A DNA stretch of 64,000 nucleotides from Clostridiales bacterium GWF2_38_85 (GTDB lineage: Bacteria; Bacillota; Clostridia; Oscillospirales; CAG-382). Shown in pieces: positions 33,666 to 41,047 of the stretch. The DNA lies in the NCBI GenBank assembly GCA_001797275.1, contig MGOY01000013.1:59919-123918 (forward strand), given 5' to 3'. The translations under genes and the position numbers were made by a program. A model generated the notes under the pieces. That model was not told the DNA's origin and did not search any database. It saw only the letters and a program-made list of their open reading frames with translations. Within the stretch, counting starts at the first letter, position 1. Every line of letters starts with the position of its first letter.

Positions 33666-34589
33666 TCAAACTCCCTTTTCATCAACTCCAAACATATATC
33701 CGAAACGCAGATCGGTTTCCCAACCATTTTCAAAAACCTCCGCATACCAATATGCCTGAGGATAAGGAATAATAAATCCATCACTTAAAATTTGATCACG
33801 GGTAAATTGATATGCTGGTTCTATTTCGCTTTCAAGACTTTCACGGACATACGTTGCATATGCAGTGTTTTCTGTCGGTACATCATAATAATCAAATCCT
33901 TCGGGAACTGGAGTGTCACCTTTGAAAAAATATCCCACTAAGAAATGCCACTCCATATTAGGATCATCGTATGATCCGCCGTTATGGTGTTTTAGTCCGC
34001 AATTATCTGTTATTGGTGTTGCATAATCAATCATTAATTCTTTTAAAGAAGGTAAAAATTCAGCACGTCGTAACCATAATTGCCCCCAGTCCTCGCCAGT
34101 TCGAAACGCATTTATTCCGATAAAACGTGTTTTACCCAACCTAATATATTCGAATTTTTCTCGTTCCATTTTTATACCATTTTCATTTTCCATAATTATA
34201 CGTGACATACCAAACCCTCCTTGAATTGAAATATTAATAGTAAGAGGGTTGAAAGACTTGAGCATATCACTATACTTTTTAACATCTGATGGTGAAATTC
34301 CATGGAATCGTGTAAATGCCTTTGAAAAACTTTCTGATGTATCATATTGATACTTCAGAGCTATGTCAATGACTTTATTGTTCGTGAGCAATAAATCTCG
34401 TCCTGCTAAACTTAACCGGCGATTACGAATATATTCACCAATGGTTATACCAGTTACTAAATTGAAAATACGTTGAAAATGAGAGCTTGATGAAAATACT
34501 TGATTTGAAATATCATCAATATTAATCTCATTAGTTAAGTTGTTTTCTATATATCGAATAGACTTTTTTATACTGTCAAGCCACTCCAT
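33666..34589 (-). CDS. AraC-family regulator with GyrI-like effector domain
   Basis: 307 residues from the ATG at 34589; earlier ATGs up to 34646 are possible, but the domain begins here. Residues 1-110: double HTH (ISNQVFSSSSHFQRIFNLVTG; VIDIALKYQYDTSESFSKAFTRFHGISPSDVKK). Residues ~150-305: GyrI-like domain (TRFIGINAFRTGEDWGQLWLR, YFFKGDTPVPEGFDYYDVPTENTAYATYV, YPQAYWYAEVFEN). The HTH half is strongly similar to that of the AraC/C39-like protein at 9377. AAGGAGGG and ATG 34206-34208 lie exactly at the domain boundary. It probably controls itself and the downstream partner. Confidence 0.88.
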   Translation of the reverse strand: MEWLDSIKKSIRYIENNLTNEINIDDISNQVFSSSSHFQRIFNLVTGITIGEYIRNRRLSLAGRDLLLTNNKVIDIALKYQYDTSESFSKAFTRFHGISPSDVKKYSDMLKSFNPLTINISIQGGFGMSRIIMENENGIKMEREKFEYIRLGKTRFIGINAFRTGEDWGQLWLRRAEFLPSLKELMIDYATPITDNCGLKHHNGGSYDDPNMEWHFLVGYFFKGDTPVPEGFDYYDVPTENTAYATYVRESLESEIEPAYQFTRDQILSDGFIIPYPQAYWYAEVFENGWETDLRFGYMFGVDEKGV

Positions 34590-34742
34590 GTTTTTCTTTC
34601 GCCCCCTTCCGATTACCATATTACAATTTTTATTTAAATTTGTCATGTCTAAAAATGCTTTTTGTTGTCTGTTATAAATAATATTTTCATAAATTGGTCG
34701 AAAGATTATCTAATTTTATTTTAATGCATATTTTATAAACAA

Positions 34743-34771
34743 ATCATACCATAAGAATAAATACTATGCAA
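34743..34771 (-). promoter_or_regulatory. Promoter of the AraC/GyrI cargo unit
   Basis: Minus strand: TTGCAT (34771-34766), 17-base spacer, TATGAT (34748-34743). It lies in the cargo segment, shortly after the terminase stop. Confidence 0.7.
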
Positions 34772-34798
34772 CCTTTTTTATATTCATCTTTTTTGTCT

Positions 34799-36424
34799 TT
34801 ACAAAATGATTAAACCTCTTTCATTATAAACGCTTTCGGAGGATATTCCACCGCCGATCGTCGCTCTCGCAAGTCCCATAATTAAAGCAACCACACCATC
34901 GATCTTTTCGGTGGATTTTTTTTTGTTCGGTTTAATGTTTCCTGCTGCGTCCTGATCTATGATAACATTGCTCATGTTCCAGTCAAGCACAGGGTGTTTT
35001 CCGTGTCGGATTTTACCTTCCATTACAAACTGGTAGAAGTCCTTCGAGGGAGGAGACATGGATATGAAACCCTGACCAAAAGGAAAAACAACAAATCCGT
35101 GTTCAGCACCCAGTTCTTCAAGATCGCGTCGTATTTTTTCGGCACCGTATCGATCGTAAGCGATTTCCCTGATTCTGAACCGCTCGGACAGCTTGGCGAT
35201 GAAAGAAACAATGTAATCATAGTCGACCACATTGCCTTCTGTGGTGTTGAACACTCCCATCTTCTTCCATACGGCATATGGAACGTGGTCTCGCCGTGTA
35301 CGCAGGTCAACAACCTCTTCGGGCAACCAGTAAAAAGGTAGGACAGTGTATTTTGTATCACCGGATTGGGGTGGGAACACCAGTACCAGAGCTGTAAGGT
35401 CACCGGTCGAAGAAAGGTCAAGACCGGCATAGCAATCTCTACCTTCCATCTGTTCTTCTAATTTGGGTCCAGCGTCACGCTGGTCTCCGCAAGCGTCCCA
35501 TTTATCCATTGGAATCCAGCGGATGTCTGCATTACACCATTCGTTCAGACGGAACTGTCGGAAGTGCATCTCTTCAGCAGGGTTCTGCTTTGCTTGTTCA
35601 TAGGCTGCTTGAACCGTTTCGAAAGGAATCGTCACGCCAATAGAGGGATTAACTTTTCGCCAGACTGTTTTGTCTTCCCATTCTTCTCCTTCCTCGATAC
35701 CAAATACGGCGGGATAGAAAGAGGCGTCAATCTTCGAACCGTCCAGAATTGCTTTTGCTTTACAGTGGATTTCATAGCAAATCGAAGTTTTTGCTCGTCC
35801 TGCCGTGGTGATAAGAAAGTATAATGGCTGCCGTCTGGCATCACCCGTATATTTGGTCATTGTATCGAACAGTTCTCTGGTTTGTTGTGCGAATAACTCA
35901 TCAAAGATAAGTCCAGATACATTGAAACCTTGCTTGGATTTAGTTTCGGAAGACAACACCCGATAAAAGCTATTAGTGTGTGGAAAGATGATTCGTTTGG
36001 TGGATGGAACAAGTTTTGAGATGCGATTCAAATCAGCGCATTGCTCCACCATCGCTTTTGCAGTATTGAAAACGATACTCGCCTGGTTGATATCGGCAGC
36101 ACAGGAATACACCTCCGCACCAGCTTCACCGTCAGCAAACAACAGATAAAGAGCAATCGCTGCTGCAAGCTCTGATTTACCATTTTTCTTTCCCACTTCA
36201 ACATAAGCGGTACGGAACTGTCGGTAACCGTCCGCATCCACGATACCGAAGATGTCCCGGATAATCTGCTCCTGCCACGGTATCAACTGAAACTGCTTCC
36301 CGTACCACTCACCGGTGGTGTGCTTGAGCATTTGGATAAAGCCTACCGCAAAGTCGGCACGACGTTTATCGTAGTGAGAAGTCGGAAGCATGAGCTTTGT
36401 AGGTGTATAGTTGTAATCGATTAT
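34799..36424 (-). CDS. Terminase large subunit; start codon appears to be ATA
   Basis: Walker A-like VGKKNGKSELAAA, Walker B LIFDELFAQ and the nuclease signature GLDLSSTGDLTALV identify the packaging motor ATPase/nuclease. The first ATG in frame is 36391, but it has no ribosome site, and the frame is open further up: I-D-Y-N-Y-T-P-T-K-L precede it. AAGGAGG lies seven bases before an ATA at 36424, exactly where an ATG would be expected. So either a rare ATA start is used, or the start has mutated and synthesis relies on ATG 36391. A cargo terminator lies just upstream. Length of ~540 residues is normal for this family. Confidence 0.92.
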   Translation of the reverse strand: MIDYNYTPTKLMLPTSHYDKRRADFAVGFIQMLKHTTGEWYGKQFQLIPWQEQIIRDIFGIVDADGYRQFRTAYVEVGKKNGKSELAAAIALYLLFADGEAGAEVYSCAADINQASIVFNTAKAMVEQCADLNRISKLVPSTKRIIFPHTNSFYRVLSSETKSKQGFNVSGLIFDELFAQQTRELFDTMTKYTGDARRQPLYFLITTAGRAKTSICYEIHCKAKAILDGSKIDASFYPAVFGIEEGEEWEDKTVWRKVNPSIGVTIPFETVQAAYEQAKQNPAEEMHFRQFRLNEWCNADIRWIPMDKWDACGDQRDAGPKLEEQMEGRDCYAGLDLSSTGDLTALVLVFPPQSGDTKYTVLPFYWLPEEVVDLRTRRDHVPYAVWKKMGVFNTTEGNVVDYDYIVSFIAKLSERFRIREIAYDRYGAEKIRRDLEELGAEHGFVVFPFGQGFISMSPPSKDFYQFVMEGKIRHGKHPVLDWNMSNVIIDQDAAGNIKPNKKKSTEKIDGVVALIMGLARATIGGGISSESVYNERGLIIL

Positions 36425-36446
36425 CGGTGCGCCTCCTTCCGCAAAG

Positions 36447-36473
36447 ATTAAAACAGAGCCTATTCGGCTCTGT
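36447..36473 (-). terminator. Intrinsic terminator between XRE-TPR cargo and terminase
   Basis: Minus strand: ACAGAGCC and GGCTCTGT (36473-36466, 36460-36453) with a five-base loop, followed by TTTAATC. It lies about 10 bases before the terminase ribosome site. Confidence 0.8.
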
Positions 36474-36489
36474 AAAATAGATTAACACT

Positions 36490-37617
36490 TTAACTGGTAC
36501 AATTTTTGGGAGACAGAACATCATCTTTCGCATATTTTTTTAAATTTTCGTAGATTTCCATAAATTCATGCATGTTGCGTATAACGTCGTACCGTTCATC
36601 GTCAAGCTGTTTCAATAAATTATATGCTTGATTACCTTTTTGGCTTGTAACTAAGTTCCCATATATCGTTTTATTGATTAATGGTGCTGTATATGGTGTA
36701 AAAGGTTTTAAATTATCGAACGCGAAAGCATGATCGGTAGCACTTCTAAGATTTTCAAGAGCTTTTTCGTTATTTCCTAAATTTAAATTTATATTCATTG
36801 CATTAATATGAAAATTCGGAATTAATATATGATAGTATCCATAATTGCCGTCCGTAAATATCATAGAATTCATTTTTATTATATTTTCAAGTACGACAAT
36901 CCTGTCTTCCGGTACGAAATCTTCTGAAAGATAATACATTTCCCAAGAACATAATTCTGTGAATGTAAGTAAGTTTTGCTGGCGTTGTTTTATTAAATCA
37001 TCACCTTCAAGTACAAGTTCAAGCATCCTCTCTCGTGAAATCCAAAGCCCACTTAAATTTTCATTTATTAATTTTACTGCTTTTTCTTTTTCACCGAGGA
37101 ATTTATAAGCATATGTCATAACCTCTATAATATCTTGCCGTATAGTATCGTCCCTGCACTCTGTACGGATTTTTTCGCCGATGGATACTATTTCTTTCCA
37201 TGCGTTATGTTGATATTCCCTGTCAGGGACAGCAAATGCATCAGTTTGTATTGCATATGACAATTCGTACATTATTTTAAAATTGCCAGGATATTTTGCA
37301 TTTGCTTCACGCATTTCCACAATTGCTTCTTTAGTGTGTCCTCTGGAGAGAAGTTCTTCTTTACGTTTTAGATACTCTTCTACTTCTTCCTGTTCTTTTA
37401 ACTTGTCGATACATAAAAGCTCATCTGTGGTAACTCTAAAAAATAATGCTATTTTCGGCAGCATTGTTACATCGGGGTAAGCGTCACCGCATTCCCATTT
37501 GCTCACAGATTGAAACGATATATTCAAATATTGAGCTAATTGTTCCTGCGTAATTTCTCTTTTTTTGCGGAATGATTTTATTTTTTCGCCGATTGCTATT
37601 TCTAAATTATTACTCAT
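36490..37617 (-). CDS. XRE-family regulator with TPR-like C-terminal domain
   Basis: 375 residues from the ATG with GGAGG ten bases upstream. Residues 8-65: XRE helix-turn-helix (IKSFRKKREITQEQLAQYLNISFQSVSKWECGDAYPDV). The remainder is a helical repeat region (LSRGHTKEAIVEMREANAKYPGNFKIMYELSYAI; YKFLGEKEKAVKLINENL; NLGNNEKALENLRSATDHA), as in peptide-sensing or metabolic XRE-TPR regulators. It is a single-gene cargo unit with its own promoter and terminator between DUF4314 and terminase genes. Target and ligand unknown. Confidence 0.87.
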   Translation of the reverse strand: MSNNLEIAIGEKIKSFRKKREITQEQLAQYLNISFQSVSKWECGDAYPDVTMLPKIALFFRVTTDELLCIDKLKEQEEVEEYLKRKEELLSRGHTKEAIVEMREANAKYPGNFKIMYELSYAIQTDAFAVPDREYQHNAWKEIVSIGEKIRTECRDDTIRQDIIEVMTYAYKFLGEKEKAVKLINENLSGLWISRERMLELVLEGDDLIKQRQQNLLTFTELCSWEMYYLSEDFVPEDRIVVLENIIKMNSMIFTDGNYGYYHILIPNFHINAMNINLNLGNNEKALENLRSATDHAFAFDNLKPFTPYTAPLINKTIYGNLVTSQKGNQAYNLLKQLDDERYDVIRNMHEFMEIYENLKKYAKDDVLSPKNCTS

Positions 37618-37670
37618 GAAAATATTTCCTCCATTAATTAAATAAATCAAACATACGTACGATTTTCTTT

Positions 37671-37699
37671 ATTTTAATACAAATGAAAATATTTTGCAA
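37671..37699 (-). promoter_or_regulatory. Promoter of the XRE-TPR gene
   Basis: Minus strand: TTGCAA (37699-37694), 17-base spacer, TAAAAT (37676-37671). Confidence 0.65.
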
Positions 37700-37744
37700 T
37701 AACCGCTGAAGCGAACAGACTCGCTTAACAAACGAATTTTCTCA

Positions 37745-37993
37745 TTATTCATCTCCACTAAAATTTGTCGTCGGTACTTTCCGATAACCATCTATACCAT
37801 AAAGCAACCCGATACGCTCACCGTTGTCGAAGTCACAGAACAAGCTGCCCGTATCGTCAATAATTGTAACAGTACCGCGACTTCCGGTAGTTAGTTTGGA
37901 ATAGGGGTCGTCGATGTGGGTGACCTCAATACGAGTACCCTTTGGATAATTCTGACGAACCAGATCAACCTGTTCTTTAGTCGGAAAATTCAT
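37745..37993 (-). CDS. DUF4314-domain protein
   Basis: 82 residues starting at the ATG that overlaps the end of the upstream gene; the frame to 38089 is only an extension through that gene. The sequence YPKGTRIEVTHIDDPYSKLTTGSRGTVTIIDDTGSLFCDFDNGE is a KOW/SH3-like beta-barrel of the DUF4314 type, common in clostridial phages and conjugative elements. Function unknown. Confidence 0.82.
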   Translation of the reverse strand: MNFPTKEQVDLVRQNYPKGTRIEVTHIDDPYSKLTTGSRGTVTIIDDTGSLFCDFDNGERIGLLYGIDGYRKVPTTNFSGDE

Positions 37994-39041
37994 CGTCAGC
38001 AACCTCCGTTCTTTTACCGTTTTTTCTACTTGAGTTGCCCTCAAGCTTTGAAAGCAGTATCTTTCGAGCCGTTTTATATTCGTCACCAATAAATCCTATC
38101 GATAGTAAGAAGCACCGCATGGCATATTTGGGGTTAACTTTGGTATCCTTTTCTTTCGCTGTGATGCGGTTTTTCTCTATTGCAGTCTTGCATAGGAAAC
38201 TAACCAGAGCGGAGTATGCTTGAACGTGTTCTGCGTCCAAGTTCCCTCTGAACCAAGGGAACATCAGCGTGTCGGAGCTTTGTTTTATCATCAGGTCGTC
38301 CGTTCCGAGAGCCGCTTTTAAGAGCGGAGCTTTCGCGCTTACCAATTTATTCAGGTTATCAATCTTTTCTTGTGTAAATCCGTCAAGGGGTATTTCTATG
38401 GTAAGACGGTCGGGTCTCGGTGTTATTTCTACCGAACGGATTCTGTTGTAATCGTCGTCCATCTCGAACAGTTCGAGCAAGAGGATTTCACCCTCGCAGA
38501 ATTCATAAGCTTGACGGATCGCGTCCTCGTCGTTATAGGCATTGAAAATCTCCATGCGGTCTGGGTAACCGGGGTCGCTCAGTTCCGCTTGGAAGGTTCG
38601 GCTTTCAGGTTCAAGTATGTCATCTGCTCTCATTCCGTTTTCTCCGTGGAAGTCCTCATGGCGTTCTCGCCCAAGTCCCAATTCCTCACGCTCGGTAAGC
38701 TGAAGATTTTCAAATTGCTGAATGTCACCACCGTACTGACCTCTGTTTGAGTAGTCGGGGATGTTTTGGCTTTCCAGGTTGATAAGGTGCATTTTATGCT
38801 CCGCCCAATCCTCGTCGTATTCCTCGTTAACCGCAACGAAGCTGTGTAAGCCTTGCAGATCTGCAATTAGTTCTTTGTTATCCTTACCTGCGACAATACC
38901 GTTCTTGTCGATATGGTAACCACCCACCTCGTAAGCCATCGTCGGCATACCGAGGTATTTGATTGGCGAGTTCAGTTCCTGACTGATGGCAGCCACCAGT
39001 GACTTGCGTTCTTTACCAGTGACATTGTAATCGATTTTCAT
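37977..39041 (-). CDS. Virulence-related/accessory phage protein of unknown function
   Basis: 354 residues. It begins MKIDYNVTGKERKSLVAAISQELNSP, an opening shared by a family widespread in clostridial phages and elements. A middle charged region (REELGLGRERHEDFHGENG) is probably disordered. The second half has a PDRLTIEIPLDGFTQEKIDNLNKLVSAKAPLLKAALG domain and FPWFRGNLDAEHVQAYSALVSFLCKTA. GGAGG precedes the ATG. A short decayed relative of its N-terminus lies at 60577-60684. Confidence 0.72.
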   Translation of the reverse strand: MKIDYNVTGKERKSLVAAISQELNSPIKYLGMPTMAYEVGGYHIDKNGIVAGKDNKELIADLQGLHSFVAVNEEYDEDWAEHKMHLINLESQNIPDYSNRGQYGGDIQQFENLQLTEREELGLGRERHEDFHGENGMRADDILEPESRTFQAELSDPGYPDRMEIFNAYNDEDAIRQAYEFCEGEILLLELFEMDDDYNRIRSVEITPRPDRLTIEIPLDGFTQEKIDNLNKLVSAKAPLLKAALGTDDLMIKQSSDTLMFPWFRGNLDAEHVQAYSALVSFLCKTAIEKNRITAKEKDTKVNPKYAMRCFLLSIGFIGDEYKTARKILLSKLEGNSSRKNGKRTEVADDEFSD

Positions 39042-39163
39042 ACGTTTTCCTCCGTGTTTTTCCTGTATTCCGAGAGGTTTAAACTTTCGGTATTACATTA
39101 ATCACTCTAAACGCCTGAAATAGCAAGAGAAAGTGTAATAATATATCTACCGAACTTCACACA

Positions 39164-41047
39164 TCAATTTTGTGTATGGTACACAATACCACTGAGGACA
39201 AAAATAACGCATGGGAGTGCTACACCGTTGCCCCACATTTTATACTCGGCAGCATCGGAGTGCGGGTTTTTAAGCCATTTAATAATCTGGTTACGGCTTT
39301 TCGGCTTTTTCGATGTACCAACAATTCTGCGGTGTGCTTCCCAAACATCAGTCCAGAAAACAATATCTTCATCAGTTGGTTCAGGAGTTTCAAGATTTGA
39401 ACACCAGTCAGGCGGGAATCCTTGAAGTAAGGCACACTCGGTTGGAGTGAGCCTACGTACAACATAAGGAGGTCGACTTACCAACGGTGGGTCTTTGTAA
39501 TCCCGTGCTTGTAGACAGGGAGATTTTTCACAACAACACTGTGTGAATTCACCCGTTGTCATGGCATATGCGACTGCGTGACGGTCGGCAGTATCAAGAG
39601 TGAAACTTACATCCTGCTTTACACCACTACCTTGCGGACCATTCTTGTTTTCACGACCAATCATAGAGCCTTGTACCGCAACCACAGCAACACCACCTTG
39701 ATTGCAATCCGGTCGGTTACAGTTTAAATCGAGCGTTCGGGAAGTATCTGCTTCATATATTCCGCTGTGAGGATTCGGTGAAAGCATGGAATTACTATTC
39801 TGAGAGCAAATGCCGAACGCTCTCGGCACAAACACAGTCTGATCGTTGTTTGTGGACAGTGTAGCCGACATATTATCCTGTACCAGTGCGCCCTTACCAC
39901 CTCCTCTACAACCACATCGGATTTTGAGAGTCTTTGGTTCGAATACACACTGTGTCCCTTTATAGTCTGTGCCGGTGAGTGTGTTCGCAACGTCCTCACC
40001 GACTGTCAGAGCATATTGTCTTTCGTTCATTACGAGCGGTACATTCCCACCGCCGGTTCCCATGCGTTCAGAAAGTGTTTGGACGATTCCGTTCTCACAG
40101 AGTTTAATATGGCTGTCGGTTGGGTGGTTCTCTATTGCGACAGCAAACTGATTGTCACCCATATCGGCACGGAGTGTACCCGTAAGCTCATCTTCCCAGC
40201 AATGACCGCCGATTCTTGAAGCTGCACCAGGTTCAAACACTATCGGTTGATGCCCGTGTTCCTGTGCTCGAAGGGAACCTGTCACATTTTCTGATAGGTT
40301 TATGAATCCTCCGCCTTGATCGTTCAAGATACTGACTGTGTCTCCAGTGCCAACCGCAGAACCTCCGGCAGTTCCTTCCCACGGGAAGCCGCTCTTCGGA
40401 GGATTCCCTGACAAGCGAGTTTCGTCAAATAATATTTTTCCGGCACGTTCGCCTGTAAAATCGACGACAATGTAACAACGACGGCGTCTCTGGGGGACTC
40501 CCCAAAATTGAGCATCAAGCGTTCGCCAACTGATGGAGAAACCGTCTCCCACGATTTCGCCGGAAGTCGACCACTTACCGCTGTTAGGCAAAGGTACTGA
40601 CAGGGTTTCGTCTTTGATATGTATGAGTTCATTAAGTACCTCCAAAAAATCCAATCCATTGTTACTAGAGTACATCCCCGGTACGTTTTCCAGAACGGCA
40701 TACTTTGGGTATTTGTTATCGGTAGCAGCACGCATTTCCTTGATGATTCGTATCACTTGGAAGAACAGTCCTGACCGATCGCCGTGAAGTCCGGCACGTT
40801 TACCCGCAACCGAGAGGTCTTGGCAGCAAAAACCGCCTGTGATTATATCCACGGGCGGTACGCTGGAGCCGTCTATTTTATTAATATCGCCGAGATGCTT
40901 CATCATCGACAGCCGTTTGGTTGTAACCCTAATCGGAAATGGTTCTACTTCCGATGCCCATAACGGTTCTATACCTGTTAGAATTCCTCCGAGTGGAAAA
41001 CCACCGGAGCCGTCAAAAAGTGAACCTAATGTCATTTTTTTATTCAC
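39164..41047 (-). CDS. DNA cytosine-5 methyltransferase with expanded repeat region
   Basis: 627 residues. C5-methyltransferase motifs: SLFDGSGGFPLGG (I, AdoMet), GGFCCQDLSVAGKRAG (IV, catalytic Cys; the usual Pro before it is Cys), YAVLENVPGMYSSN (VI), WGVPQRRRRCYIV (VIII), and a C-terminal MWGNGVALPC (X). Between motifs VIII and IX (~residues 230-510) lie repeated units of the type TGTLRADMGDNQFAV / TLTGTDYKGTQCVF / ATLSTNNDQTVFV. Start GTG 41047 has GAGGT upstream and overlaps the preceding methyltransferase. It probably modifies phage DNA against host restriction. Confidence 0.92.
   Translation of the reverse strand: MNKKMTLGSLFDGSGGFPLGGILTGIEPLWASEVEPFPIRVTTKRLSMMKHLGDINKIDGSSVPPVDIITGGFCCQDLSVAGKRAGLHGDRSGLFFQVIRIIKEMRAATDNKYPKYAVLENVPGMYSSNNGLDFLEVLNELIHIKDETLSVPLPNSGKWSTSGEIVGDGFSISWRTLDAQFWGVPQRRRRCYIVVDFTGERAGKILFDETRLSGNPPKSGFPWEGTAGGSAVGTGDTVSILNDQGGGFINLSENVTGSLRAQEHGHQPIVFEPGAASRIGGHCWEDELTGTLRADMGDNQFAVAIENHPTDSHIKLCENGIVQTLSERMGTGGGNVPLVMNERQYALTVGEDVANTLTGTDYKGTQCVFEPKTLKIRCGCRGGGKGALVQDNMSATLSTNNDQTVFVPRAFGICSQNSNSMLSPNPHSGIYEADTSRTLDLNCNRPDCNQGGVAVVAVQGSMIGRENKNGPQGSGVKQDVSFTLDTADRHAVAYAMTTGEFTQCCCEKSPCLQARDYKDPPLVSRPPYVVRRLTPTECALLQGFPPDWCSNLETPEPTDEDIVFWTDVWEAHRRIVGTSKKPKSRNQIIKWLKNPHSDAAEYKMWGNGVALPCVIFVLSGIVYHTQN

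Noticed and set aside
4945..37744. Insertion sequences delivering the cargo
   Set aside because: No transposase and no terminal inverted repeats were seen at any of the eight boundaries by eye.
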